Assembly (NCBI RefSeq): GCF_000004195.4
Contig: NC_030678.2
Coordinates: 85,224,904-85,288,903, forward strand
Direction: 5' to 3'
Source of the DNA: Xenopus tropicalis
Lineage: Eukaryota > Chordata > Amphibia > Anura > Pipidae
Length of the DNA stretch: 64,000 nucleotides
Program-made: the position numbers and the translations under genes
Notes under the pieces: generated by a model
What the model saw: only the letters and a program-made list of their open reading frames with translations
Databases searched by the model: none
Told to the model about the DNA's origin: nothing
In this document: positions 8,483 through 19,569 of the stretch, in pieces
How positions within the stretch are numbered: position 1 is the stretch's first letter
Layout of the letters: every line of letters starts with the position of its first letter

Positions 8483-11414
8483 CTAACTGTAGATATTAGT
8501 ATCACAATAGCCTTGGATATTCTGATTGATCAAGAACTCATCCAGGCCCCTCTTAAAGGCATTAACAGAATCTGCCATTACCACATCACTAGGAAGGGCA
8601 TTCCACAACCTCACTGCCCTCACCGTGAAAAACCACCTACGCTGCTTCAAATGGAAGCTCCTTTCCTCTAATCTAAAGGGGTGACCTCTGGTGCGTTGAT
8701 TGTTTTTATGGGAAAAAAGAACATCCCCCAACTGCCTATAATCCCCTCTAATGTACTTGTACAGAGTAATCATGTCCCCTCTCAAGCGCCTCTTTTCCAG
8801 AGAAAACAACCCCAACCTCGACAGTCTCACCTCATAGTTTAAATCTTCCATCCCCTTTACCAGTTTAGTTACACGTCTCTGCACTTTCTCCAGCTCATTA
8901 ATATCCTTCTTAAGGACTGGAGCCCAAAACTGCACTGCATACTCAAGGTGAGGCCTTACCAGGGACCTATAAAGGGGCAAAATTATGTTCTCATCCCTTG
9001 AGTCAATGCCCTTTTTTATACAAGACAGCACTTTATTTGCTTTAGTAGCCACAGAATGACACTGCCTGGAATTAGACAACTTGTGATCTACAAAAACCCC
9101 CAGATCCTTCTCCATTAAGGAAACCCCCAACACACTACCATTCAGTAGATAGTTTGCGTTTATATTATTTCTACCAAGTGCATAACTTTGCACTTATCAA
9201 CATTGAACCTCATTTTCCAGTTTGCTGCCCAGTTATCTAATTTTGTCAAATCGCTCTGCAAAGCGGCAGCATCCTGCATGGAACTTATAGTTTTGCACAA
9301 TTTAGTGTCATCAGCAAAAATAGACACAGTACTGTCTATGCCCACCTCCAGGTCATTAATAAACAAGTTAAACAGCAAAGGCCCAAGGACTGACCCCTGC
9401 GGTACTCCACTAACCACACTGGTCCAATTAGAAAATGTTCCATTTACAACCACTCTTTGTACTCTATCCTTCAGCCAGTTCTCTATCCAATTACAAATAT
9501 TATGTTCTAGGCCAATATTCCTTAATTTGATCATTAACCTTCTGTGAGGTACTGTATCAAACGCTTTAGCAAAGTCCAAGTAGATGACATCAACTGCCAT
9601 TCCAGCATCAAGGTTCCTGCTCACCTCCTCATAAAAGGCGACTAAATTAGTCTGGCAAGATCTGTTACGCATAAACCATGCTGGCACAAACTAATAGTAT
9701 TGTGAACTGCAATGTATTCAAGTACCCTATCCCTTATTACCCCTTCCAAAAGTTTTCCTACTACTGATGTCAGACTAACAGGCCTATAGTTTTCAGGCTG
9801 AGAACGGGATCCCTTTTTAAATAACGGCACCACATTAGCAATCCGCCAGTCTCTTGGCACCATGCCAGACCTCAATGAATCCTGAAAAATTAAGTGAAGA
9901 GGCTTGGCAATCACAGCGCTCAGCTCATTTAATACCCTGGGATGAATCCATCCGGCCCTGGACCTTTGTTTACCTTTACATGTTCAAGTCTCTTTTGAAT
10001 TTCCTCCTGAGTGACCCACGCGTCCGTAGCTAAATTACTAGAACTGGGCATATTACAAGGGAAGCCTTCATTATCTGGCTCCTCAGATGTATAGACAGAT
10101 GAAAAATAAGAGTTCAAAATTTCAGCTTTTTCCCCGTTTTCATCAACCAACGTACCCCCCCGTGATAATAAAGTTCCCACCCCTTCTTGCTTCATTTTTT
10201 TACTATTCACATAATTAAAAAATAATTTTGGATTCTTTTTACTCCTAGCTGCAATATCCCTTTCCATCTCTATTTTAGCTTGCCTGATAGCTTTTTTGCA
10301 TGCTTTATTTGCTTCCTTGTACCTGATGAAAGTTTCCGCTGTCCCAGCTAACTTGAGTGCCCTAAAAGCACGTTTTTCTTACCAACCTCGACAATAACAC
10401 TTTTATTCAGCCATAAAGGTTTTGCTTTGCGATGCCTCTCCTTGCTTACAAGGGGGATATACTGTTGTGTATACCTACAAAGCAATGTTTTAAAGATGTT
10501 CCATTTTTCTTCTGTGTCTAACCCCATGAAAAGCCTTTCCCAGTTGACACATTGCAGAGATGCCCTTATACTGGCAAAGTCTGCACGTCTAAAATTGAGC
10601 GTTTTAGTTACTCCCTTATAGCGCTGTCTCTGCAGCATTATCTCAAAGGAGACCATGTTGTGATCACTGTTCCCCAAATGCTCACCCACACAAATGTTAG
10701 AGATAAGTTCAGCATTATTAGAAATCACCAGGTCCAAAATAGAGTCATTCCTAGTGGGTTCTTGAACCGCCTGAAATAAAAAGTTGTCATTTAGCATATT
10801 TACAAACCTACTAGCTCTTTCTGACTTAGCCACCCCATTACTCCAGTCAATGTCCGGATAATTAAAGTCCCCCATAACAACAACTTGACCCAGTTTTGAA
10901 GCCTCCTCCATTTGCAACAATAGCTGGGCCTCATCCCCCTCATCTATACGGGGTGGTTTATAGCATACACCAATGATCATTTTCTTTGTGACCTTCAGCC
11001 CTACTGAAATTTCTACCCAAAGAGATTCCACGTTTTCATTGGTAATGTCTTTATTACATGGATTAAGTCTGACTTTACGTAAAGACAAACCCCTCCACCC
11101 TTTTTAATCTCTCTGTCCCTCCTAAAAAGCGTATACCCATTTAAATTCGCAGCCCAGTCGCATTTATCATCCCACCAGGTCTCAGTGATACCTATTAAAT
11201 CATAATTTTCAATACATGCAATAGCTTGCAGCTCCCCTAATTTACCCGACAAGCTACGCGCATTAGCCAGCATGCAGCGGAGATTATTACTTCTCCCTCT
11301 GATGTTTACATTAGCTAAGGGAGAATTAGAGCTAAGGCAATTATGAGACTGCTTTCCTTGTAACGGAAGCTCCTTATCTGATAAACTATATGCCCCCTCA
11401 CTCCTCCCCCACAA
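8483..11414 (-). pseudogene. CR1 ORF2: endonuclease and reverse transcriptase, frameshifted
   Basis: ORF2 would encode the enzyme that nicks target DNA and copies the LINE RNA. It survives as six overlapping pieces in rotating frames: 11414-11013 and 11088-10348 (APE-type endonuclease, with ITETWW, GDFNYPDIDW and SDHNMVSF), then 10267-9929 (extending upstream to about 10372), 9914-9642 and 9687-9160 (reverse transcriptase, with [42 protein letters not shown] and catalytic FADD), and 9193-8483 (CR1 C-terminal region, with [33 protein letters not shown] and FFTVRAVRLWNALP). The frame breaks lie near 11070, 10374, 9943, 9680 and 9180. I see no in-frame stop that is not explained by these shifts. 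As written the protein cannot be made whole, but the domain set is complete. Confidence 0.93.
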
Positions 11415-11485
11415 CCCTTTGCTAGTCCCCTACCCCGTCTACACTAATTTCCCATGGAATTCTAGCTCACCCACCCCCCCCTTGT

Positions 11486-12472
11486 CTAGTTTAAACACTC
11501 CTCCAACCTCTTAACCATTCTCTCCCCTAGCACAGCAGACCCCCTTCCATTGAGGTGCAATCCGTCAGGGCTGTATAGATTGTACCCCAAGGAAAAGTCA
11601 GCCCAGTGCTCTAGGAACCCAAACCCTTCCTTCCTACACCAAGACTTTAGCCACGCATTTAGCTCCCTAAGCTCCCGCTGTCTCCCTAAACTTGCACGTG
11701 GCACCGGCAAAATTTCCGAAAAAATAACATTGGAGGACCTTTGCCTAATCTTAGAGCCTAGATCCCTGAACTCACTCTTTAAAGTCCCCCACCTACCGTT
11801 CATTTTGTCGTTAGTACCGATATGTACCAAGACAGCCGGGTCATGCCCAGCCCCTCCCAATAATGTGTCAACCCGATCAACCACATGCCGAACCCTGGCA
11901 CCAGGAAGACAGCAAACTGTCCGGTTGAAGCGATCCGCTTGACAGATTACCCTATCCACTTTCCTAATGATCGAATCCCCTATAACCACCATCTGTTTAG
12001 GCCTAGCTCTGCTCTCCTCCCCACCACTACTAGTGAAACTGGTCTCCCGGCTGTTAGAGAGATCAGCCTCACCTAGAACCGCCAATCCACAGTTCACACT
12101 CCCATCTTCTTCACACAATCTGGCAAATCTGTTGGGATGCGCAAACCCTGGAGCAGCCTCCCTTTTCCTTTTCCCCACACTAGATTTTCTAACTGTCACC
12201 CAGCTTACTGCCCTATCATCCTTTTGCTGCTCCCCTCCCCCCCTACTATCTGACCCCACTAGTTCTTGTTCAGTTAACAAGAGACCCCTCTCAAGATTGT
12301 TGATTGAACGCAGTGTTGCAACGTGTTCCTCTAGGACTCTAACGCGAGCCTCTAAAGTGGCAATTCGCTCACATCCACAACAGAGGTATGCACTTTGGAA
12401 CTGTTGTTCCACAACTGCATACATGTGGCAGGCTGTGCACTGTGTCAGACCTTCAATGTTGCTACAACTCAT
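11486..12472 (-). CDS. CR1 ORF1 protein with SGNH esterase domain
   Basis: This is an intact 328-codon frame just upstream of ORF2 in the LINE. Residues 1-35 hold a cysteine cluster (C12-x2-C15 and C31, C32, C34) that could bind zinc. Residues about 36-60 are heptad-like (TLEARVRVLEEHVATLRSI), suggesting a short coiled coil. Residues about 80-158 are polar linker. Residues 160-328 form an SGNH/GDSL-type esterase: block I MVVIGDSI with Ser167, block III HIGTND at 218-222, and the DGLHLN block with Asp303 and His306. PHD-like and esterase domains in ORF1 are an established feature of CR1-like LINEs; the protein is expected to act in the ribonucleoprotein, possibly at membranes or lipids. Retention of the full catalytic set suggests the copy is young. 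Confidence 0.92.
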   Translation of the reverse strand: MSCSNIEGLTQCTACHMYAVVEQQFQSAYLCCGCERIATLEARVRVLEEHVATLRSINNLERGLLLTEQELVGSDSRGGGEQQKDDRAVSWVTVRKSSVGKRKREAAPGFAHPNRFARLCEEDGSVNCGLAVLGEADLSNSRETSFTSSGGEESRARPKQMVVIGDSIIRKVDRVICQADRFNRTVCCLPGARVRHVVDRVDTLLGGAGHDPAVLVHIGTNDKMNGRWGTLKSEFRDLGSKIRQRSSNVIFSEILPVPRASLGRQRELRELNAWLKSWCRKEGFGFLEHWADFSLGYNLYSPDGLHLNGRGSAVLGERMVKRLEECLN

Positions 12473-12563
12473 CCTCCCAGTTACAAGAACAGTTAAACAA
12501 AAGTAGGTGTAAGGACTTGTAGTAAATACCTTGTTTTACCTTGTTTTTAACTCCCTTAGTGTT

Positions 12564-12683
12564 TAACTCCCTGAGTTTATAACTCCACTTACAGAGTCCC
12601 CACTAACTCCCTGAGTTTATAACTCCACTTACAGAGTCCCCACTAACTCCCTGAGTTTATAACTCCACTTACAGAGTCCCCAC
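12564..12683 (-). repeat. Three 40-bp tandem repeats in the CR1 5' region
   Basis: The unit starts TAACTCCCTGAGTTTATAAC and repeats exactly at 12564, 12604 and 12644. A partial degenerate copy (AACTCCCTTAGTGTTTAAC) lies just below 12564. The array sits between the 293-bp modules and ORF1, within the expected 5' untranslated leader. Confidence 0.9.
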
Positions 12684-12723
12684 TTAAAGAGCAATCACTT
12701 ACAGAGCACCTACCACCAGAGCA

Positions 12724-13309
12724 AGCTCCACTGGAGTGCCTGTGGTTCTATTTATGCAGTCTGTAAAGGTGAACTAATCAAACCCCACCCTCCTCAAGCT
12801 GAGGGTAATTACAAGGGAATGTAACCTGCTGTAAGCCTATGGATCCCACAAACTTTGTAAATTAGCTCCAAAAACAACAATTACTTATGAAAAAAATAAA
12901 TAAAACCCAACAGTAAAAAAACACAATGGTTTTGATAAAGTTAGTAAAGAATACTTATCCCTTTTTAGTTGAAATGAAAGCAAGTTGATTCAACCAGCCA
13001 CCAGCCTGTTAGTAAGCAGCTCACTGGACTGCCTGTGGTTCTATTTATGCAGTCTGTAAAGGTGAACTAATCAAACCCCACCCTCCTCAAGCTGAGGGTA
13101 ATTACAAGGGAATGTAACCTGCTGTAAGCCTATGGATCCCACAAACTTTGTAAATTAGCTCCAAAAACAACAATTACTTATGAAAAAAATAAATAAAACC
13201 CAACAGTAAAAAAACACAATGGTTTTGATAAAGTTAGTAAAGAATACTTATCCCTTTTTAGTTGAAATGAAAGCAAGTTGATTCAACCAGCCACCAGCCT
13301 GTTAGTAAG
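12724..13309 (-). repeat. Two 293-bp tandem 5' modules of the CR1 element
   Basis: The blocks 12724-13016 and 13017-13309 are nearly identical, with the anchor TGTGGTTCTATTTATGCAG at 12741 and 13034. They lie at the 5' end of the LINE's sense strand and the second module ends abruptly at 13309. Tandem 5' modules are known as promoter monomers in some LINE-1 families; a promoter role here is an inference. Confidence 0.85.
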
Positions 13310-13443
13310 TAGGATCCTCTGTTGCTATTATTGATTGTTCTTTTATTGGACAAGGTCTTTCTAATTAGCATGCTGCCAATAATAGCATAACAGTAAGCAA
13401 TTAAGTATTCTTGACAGTCTTTCCTATTTGGGTGTCAGCAGAA
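13310..13443. other. Short unique spacer between the CR1 LINE and a T2 MITE
   Basis: Ordinary AT-rich sequence separating the two elements. Confidence 0.5.
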
Positions 13444-13494
13444 TTAAAGAGCAACTAAAGCCCAACTAAAGAAGTAGGGCAGAAATGTTGCACA

Positions 13495-13710
13495 TCTAGA
13501 ATGTAGCTCTATGGGGCAGGGACCTCCATCCTCTTGTGTCTTTGACTCTTAACTTATTGCAACTGTATCTTGTATTTATTTGTATTTATTGTTATACTGT
13601 GTATTTATCTATTATTATCTTAATAACCCCCTGTTTGTACTAATGTATAATACTGTACAGCGCTGTGTACATAAGTAGAACTTTATAAATAAAGATAAAC
13701 ATACATAAAT
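13495..13710 (+). mobile_element. Probable CR1/L2-type LINE 3' fragment nested in the T2 MITE
   Basis: The phrases GGGGCAGGGACCTCC, ACTGTACAGCGCTGTGTAC and CTTTATAAATAAAGATAA are those of vertebrate LINE 3' ends that finish in short A/T-rich repeats. A tail of ATACATAAATACATAC follows. The exact family is not identifiable by eye. Confidence 0.4.
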
Positions 13711-13921
13711 ACATACATTATGTTTTGGGTTCTGTACCTGACCAAGGCAACCACAGCCCTTTAGCAGGGAAGACTTGTACCTCCAAATATGCCCCTATCT
13801 TCTTTTCTGCTAATTCTCTGCACATGCTCTGTGCTGCTGTCAGTTATTGAGCTTGGGGGCCAAATCACAATATACTGTATATATAGAATATAAATGTCAC
13901 AATATAAGGCTGATTAGTAAT

Positions 13922-13941
13922 GAATAATAATAATAATAATT
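13922..13941. repeat. (ATA)n microsatellite
   Basis: Six tandem AAT/ATA units lie inside the T2 MITE. Confidence 0.8.
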
Positions 13942-14237
13942 ACTACATAGCAGCACACTGAGCATGTGAGTGCCGCATACACTTTCCAAGATGGGGAGCT
14001 TCTGTAAAGTTTGAAGTCCTGGATCATTGCTGCTATAGAGATGCTGAACCTTTAGGCTGGTGCAGTAAGTACAGTACATATAATATGGCATTTTTAACCA
14101 TATTCATTTTAGGGTTTAATTCTCCTTTAAAATTAAATGAAGAACCTGATGTACTGGTAGACAGACAAAATACAAGTTTATATGGGCACTTTATAGACAC
14201 AGACTATTTTACATTTAAGAGGTACTTAATAAATATA

Positions 14238-15320
14238 GGGCCTGATTCACTAAAGGGAGATAAAACGTGCGCTATTCTTATTGTGCGCTAAAATTTTTAC
14301 CGCCGCTTAATTTTGGCGATTTTTCGCACGATTAACTATAAGCATACTCGCGCTTTTTTAGGCGCGATATTGCAAGCGTTATTTAACTCGCGAAAGACTA
14401 TTTCAATGCGGTATTTGCCTGTACATGCGCTAAATTACGCGAATAATCGCCGAATATGAATGGTAGCATAGAAATAGTGTATAAAAATTGTCGAAGCATA
14501 TAAATGGTGTATATAAATATTAGCCACATATAAATAGTAGATGCTTATAAATAGTAGCCACTAGTGATGAGCAAATGTGTTCTGGTTTCTTTAGTGAAAA
14601 ATTAGCAAATCTTTCGAAAGATCCACGAAACGGCAAAAATGTTGTGCGGGCAAAAAAATTGTTGCCCGTGACTATTATTTTTTGACACTTGTATCAATTT
14701 GTGGATGTGCGGTGAATTTTTGCGTGGCAAATTTTTTCATGCGTTTTGCCATTGGCGGGATTGTTTTGCGAAACGCATGAAAAAATCCGCCGCGAAAAAA
14801 TTCAACGCACGTCCAAAAATTCGCTGCGAATCCATGCCTGGCGAAACATTTCATCACTTGTAGCCAAATAGAAATAGTTGCGCAAATGAAGGCACGCCAT
14901 GTTAGCCATACACGCCAATACTTGCGGAAAATGACTGTATTAAAAATGAACATTTCGCTGCAAACTGGCGGCTGCGTCACTCTGGGGGAAACACAGACTT
15001 GAATAAATAACACTGTAAGTCCATATTTTATTGCAAAAAATCATTTACTGTACTTTTGTATAATTTTTCGCCTGCCTGTAGTAGGTGTTAATTTTCGTAT
15101 AGCTGAATGGGATATTTAGCGCGCAAAAGTTATAGTGAATCATGCGATCGTATTCTTTTCAGTGCGGAAAACGGTAAAACTAGTGCGAGAAATACCCCAT
15201 GCGAAAATGGCGATTTTTCGCACGCGATAATACTATGGTGAATTGCGCGCAAGTTATTTTGCGTTTTTTAACGCGAAAAAGCGTGCGATAATTTTTATCG
15301 CCCTTTAGTGAATCAGGCCC
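14238..15320. mobile_element. Large palindromic MITE, GGGCCTGATTCACTAAAG family
   Basis: The left end GGGCCTGATTCACTAAAGGG and the right end CCCTTTAGTGAATCAGGCCC are perfectly inverted. The flanks carry ATA at 14235-14237 and 15321-15323. Both arms are rich in GCGCGA/TCGCGC motifs and pair over several hundred bases. A hAT MITE (14562-14859) has inserted; without it the element is about 777 bp. There is no coding capacity. Confidence 0.8.
14562..14859 (-). mobile_element. hAT-type MITE nested in the palindromic MITE
   Basis: It starts TAGTGATGAGCAAAT and ends TTTCATCACTT, with GCGAATCCATGCCTGGCG near the right end. The flanking 8-mers GTAGCCAC (14554-14561) and GTAGCCAA (14860-14867) differ at one base, consistent with a hAT target duplication. 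It belongs to the family of the copies at 5958, 45131 and 48523. Confidence 0.8.
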
Positions 15321-16480
15321 ATAGTATTTAATTTAAAATTAATGAAGATCTCTAACCTAATGTAAAGTGTATTTGTGTATTTACATTATGATAGCGGAAC
15401 TCATAAATCTAATATTTACAAAAAGTACAAATTTCACAAACAAAAAAAAGTTTTCCAGACCTTTCTTTATGTGACCTGCTTGTTCTATACTCATATATGA
15501 CACTCATAACAACAATTGCAATTGTGATTGGTAATGGGTTATTTTGCAGAAAGCACAAAAATGACTCAATCTCATTAACTTTCATTGTGTTGAACCGATG
15601 AAACAGACAGATCAGATTTATGATTGGGAATAGAATGAAATCCATTAATCAGCCTGGAGTGCCCATTAACACAAAATAACCTACAGCGACAAAGTGGGGT
15701 GTCTTATTATCACTTAATATGTTTGTACAGACTGGTACAAAATATGCCTTTTGCTCATGACCCTCCAGAGACAGCCGAGAGATATCTCTGACCCTATTAC
15801 ATTGTTTGTATGAACACATTCTATATTATGGCACTGAAAATAAAACTATTCAATTACTGTGGTACGTTTACCACATGCTGACTACTTAACAGAGCCAGAA
15901 ATTATGTGCTACGTAAACTTTTCAACTTATGATTAATTGTCTTGTAGATTGTATCTGTCTTTCTGATTACAACATGCATTTCATACAAAAAGTTATTATA
16001 AAAGGTATCGTGTTGAGCTACAGCAAAGTCCAGATTGCTTCTTTAGCATCATTTATGCTTGAAAAAAATCTTCTATTTACAGTGGTAAATAAAGCAGAAA
16101 TATAAGGCATTTTATTACGGAAAATACATGGGGAAAACATTGCGCAAAAGAATGATCACTAATGGGAAAATCTTTCTTAATTTACTAGACATAATCTTTA
16201 TTCTTTATAAAGGGATACTAAAAGTTTTTGAACTTGCAGAAATAAATTAATTTAACAAAAATGTCACTATGTCATTCATGGAACTACACAAACTCTATCA
16301 ATCCACATTGTTCAATGGTAAATGTTATTGGTAGTGCTGTGTTCCACCTTCATGCTAGAGTGGTATGTGCCAGGCTTTGGTAGTCTGGAGTACCAATGTA
16401 AGGAATCTGCACAGTATCACCCTCTTCATCCAGCATGTGAGAGAACATGTAACCTGATGTACTAGAGAAAGAATACATTT
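15321..16480. other. Unique AT-rich DNA, nothing recognised
   Basis: No repeat termini, tandem arrays or convincing coding frames were seen. Short open frames lack motifs. Confidence 0.5.
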
Positions 16481-17668
16481 TCTTGTTGTATAGTCGAATT
16501 AACCCTTAAGCTCAAACCACCATTAGAAGGAGACCCTTTAGCTGGACCCTAGTGATGAATAAACGGAAGGCCTGCACAGATTTTGCAGATAAATTTAGGA
16601 ACATACTTTATTTACAGTTAGGATGTAGCTTAACAACAGTCCTCAGTGATTTGCAGTTAAACAATACAAAGTACCAAAAAAACACAGTCTGTCTTCTCCA
16701 CCCACTTTCTGAGTCTCTCCTTTACTTATGACACACATAGGTGTCTGGCCTGAAGCACACGTGAAAGGGGTCCCACTTACATGAGACAAAGGAACTGCTG
16801 AACCCTTAACCCTGAATCTGTGGCCCTAACCCCTTCCCCCTAGGAGCCTAAGCAATTCAAGTAACTGGCCTCCTCCTATGTCTCACCAACTAAGTTTAGC
16901 TCAACAGATGCTCCTCTGATATTAGCAGGCCTACCTAAATTATGTTGAATAGTGAAGACTAATTTGGGCAATTCTCTGAGGTATTGGCCTTTAGACCCTT
17001 GGAGTCTCTGTTCATCAGCCAACTAGGCTTGTGTTAACTGCTCAATTCCTTATACAGAGTTCTCAGGGCAACCCAGTTCTTCCAGATTAACACTAAGGGG
17101 CACATTTACTTACCCACGAACGGGCCGAATGCGTCCGATTGCGTTTTTTTCGTAATGATCGGTATTTTGCGATTTTTCGGAAAATTGATGCAACTTTTTC
17201 GTTGCCATTCCGAATGTTGCGCAAAATCTGGCGATTTTTTCGTAGCGTCAAAATTTGCGCGAAAAGTCGCGACTTTTTCGTAGCCTTCGCGCTGAGTACG
17301 AAAGATTCAGATTCATTCAAGCTTCAGTATGGTGACTTTTCTTGGGCCAGGTTGGAGCTGCAGGGTGCCATTGAGTCCTATGGGAGGCTTCCAAAATCAT
17401 GCTAAGTCTGAAAGTCTGAAAGTCGCGACAAGATATGAGCGCATCGTAATGGCTACGAAAAACTTGTGTTTTTTCGCGCAAATCGTATTGGTAACGAAAA
17501 AGTCGCGACAATTTCCGAAAAGTCGTAAAGGCGCCGAAAAAATCACAAAAAATACGAAAAAGTCGCAAAATGTTCGTTTTCCAATTGGAATTTTTCCAAT
17601 TCGGTTCGGATTCGTGGGTTAGTAAATGTGCCCCTAAGGATCCCCTTCTTTCCATAACTGTCACAAAG
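16481..17668 (-). mobile_element. Possible LTR, interrupted by a MITE
   Basis: On the minus strand the segment would start TGTGACAGTTATGG (about 17668), contain TATAAGG near 17050 and an AATAAAG signal near 16610, and end about 120 bp further in ...TACAACA (about 16484). That spacing suits a retroviral-type or gypsy LTR. I could not find a flanking duplication, so both borders are approximate and the call is tentative. The MITE at 17097-17634 lies inside it. Confidence 0.35.
17097..17634 (+). mobile_element. Foldback MITE, GGGGCACATTTACT family, TAA duplication
   Basis: TAA flanks it at 17094-17096 and 17635-17637. The arms GGGGCACATTTACTTACCC and GGGTTAGTAAATGTGCCCC are inverted, and the inner arms are filled with TTTTTCG / CGAAAAA repeats. 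A unique core (17330-17425, GGCCAGGTTGGAGCTGCAGG region) is shared, in opposite orientation, with 40411-40922. The 3-bp TAA target suggests PIF/Harbinger. Open frames across the arms are artefacts. Confidence 0.8.
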
Positions 17669-19184
17669 GGGAAATTCTTGTGAATTCTAGTCACTGGAAA
17701 AACAATATATGTGCCTGATTTGTTTTTAGGAATGCAGAACTGATAACTACAGTATGTTATAAAAGCTAATTTTGAAATATCACTTAGCAAACTATACAAA
17801 ATATTAAAGTAGTAATACTAAATTATAATAAAACTGTGGAAGTAAAATAGCAATCCAACAGTGCTGTGTAAGAGCATGCCTTCATTGCAGTACAGACCCT
17901 GTACAGCCTATGACATACTTTTATTAGAAACAGAGAAAGGGCATGCTAATCGAACATAAAAAGAGTCAAACCCTCCAGTGTATGATAATGGAACTGTCGT
18001 TCCTACTGTATTCTTCCCTTGCGACCTTTTAGTGGAAACAAAGGGAGGATTCTAAAAATTGAATGGCAAGAAATAATTTGACTCCTGGGAATCTAGTCAG
18101 CTCATCTATAACAATTAGATTTTTAGCATATTTTTAATAGTATTACTTGCTGCAAAATGATTAATAACCATATATATTCTCTCTATTCAATCTGAAATAA
18201 TATTGTGGCTTCTATGAGATTCCGCTCTACAAGAAATCTTTTGTTAACTAGTCTTTCAAATAATCCCTATCACAAATAAATATTTTCTTAAGATATTATT
18301 ACCTCTAAATCAAAATGACTTCTTATTTGGCAAAATGACTTTTATTTTATATACCCTCCAAGTGTTGACTTTAAAACTTCTTGGGATTTTATCTGTTTGT
18401 TTTTATAAAGACATTTATAGGATGTCTAAAAAAGAGTTTTGTCAGACTAATTCGTGAAAGGGTTAATAGATTATTTGCCCCCATACACATGGTTTTATGG
18501 TTTCAATTTTCCACACCAAGATTAAATGTTGCATTAACAACTATTCACAATAGTTAAATTAAACTACCAAAAGGTACATTATTGAGTGGATCCCTGGAGG
18601 GATTCATTATGTGATAGTACAACTTAGGTAATTTAATTTGGCTGTTCGGTGTGTTTTGTCATTGCTCTCTTATCATAAGACTGCATGCTCTTTCGAAAAG
18701 ATATTTAAAATTCCTCTGAGCCCAAACGAAAGTAAAGGAAACTAAAAAATGTGCATTTATTTAGCATAAAAGGAGCGCTAATATTCAAGCATCTTTGGAA
18801 AGGTATGTCGCTCTTTACATTTTTTGCACAACATATTGGTAGGGATGCCATCTTTCTCAGTGGGTTGGTTGACTTATGTGTCCCAATTCCTTTGTAGAAA
18901 ATGTGTATGTTTATGACATTCATTACATATTTTGTACAGCCAACTAGTGGTAAATGCTACAATTCAGCTTACAAGGTCATATAAAAGTCAATGGGAATTG
19001 TCCTTGGCATTTTTTGTGGTCCTTTCACCTTGAGGTATTCTATTTTTTTGGAAATTTTTTTGGTTAGCTTATGGAGCTATTATAGTGATGTAACGTTCAG
19101 GATTTGGGGGTTTTGTGTTTTTTTTTTTACAGATTTTTGCATATTAGACTTTTATTAGGATCTTCTATTGTGTAAAACATTCAG
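17669..19184. other. Unique AT-rich DNA, nothing recognised
   Basis: Only short motif-free frames are present and no repeat ends were found. Confidence 0.5.
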
Positions 19185-19186
19185 TA

Positions 19187-19513
19187 CAGGTATGGGATAC
19201 CTTATCCGGAAACCTGTTATCCAGAAAGCTCCAAATTATGGAAAGCCCGTCTCCCATAGACTCCATTTTGATCAAATAATTCAGAATTTTAAAACTGATT
19301 TCCTTTATCTCTGTAATAATGAAACAGTACCTTGTACTTGATCCCAACTAAGATATAAATAATCCTTATTGAATGCAAAACATCCTATTGGGGTTAATTA
19401 TTGTTTTATTGATTTTTTAGTAGACTTAAGGTATGGAGATAAAAATTATGGAAAGACCCCATATCCGGAATACCCTTGGTCCCGAGCATTCTGGATAATG
19501 GGTTCTATACCTG
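19187..19513. mobile_element. Mariner-like MITE with TA target duplication
   Basis: The ends CAGGTATGGGA and TCTATACCTG are inverted and flanked by TA at 19185-19186 and 19514-19515. The interior contains paired blocks (TTATCCRGAA / TTCTGGATAA) and CAGTACCTTGTACTTGATC. It is the best-preserved of four copies; degraded ones lie at 4868-5205, 8066-8165 and 22610-22845. The TA target suggests the Tc1/mariner superfamily. There is no transposase. Confidence 0.75.
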
Positions 19514-19569
19514 TATATTGAAAATAGAGGGTAGGGATACATGAGGGGACCAGGGAATGTGCATTGATC

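Larger units (their letters stand above)
8342..13309 (-). mobile_element. Near full-length CR1-type LINE retrotransposon
   Basis: This is a non-LTR retrotransposon of about 5 kb on the minus strand. In transcription order it has two 293-bp modules (13309-12724), a three-unit 40-bp repeat (12683-12564), ORF1 (12472-11486), ORF2 (about 11414-8483, frameshifted) and a 3' end of about 140 bp finishing in three copies of an 8-bp unit (TACATAGT on the plus strand, 8342-8364). Terminal short-unit repeats in place of poly(A), and an ORF1 with an esterase domain, are hallmarks of the CR1 clade. No target-site duplication was identified, which is normal for CR1. Having the 5' region present is unusual, because most copies, such as the other three in this window, are 5'-truncated. 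Confidence 0.93.
13444..14130. mobile_element. T2-type MITE (TTAA target), with a LINE/SINE tail inside
   Basis: The element begins TTAAAGAGCAACTAAAGCCC and ends GGGTTTAATTCTCCTTTAA, inverted ends with TTAA at both borders (13444-13447 and 14127-14130). TTAAAGGRR ends with a TTAA target are the defining traits of the Xenopus T2 MITE group. The segment at about 13495-13710 appears foreign to it. Confidence 0.75.

Noticed and set aside
11550..12506. Long plus-strand frames opposite CR1 ORF1
   Set aside because: They are antisense shadows of the esterase ORF on the minus strand, with no motifs of their own.
17093..17799. Frames of 75-160 codons rich in F, R and K
   Set aside because: They read through the TTTTTCG / CGAAAAA arms of a foldback MITE.
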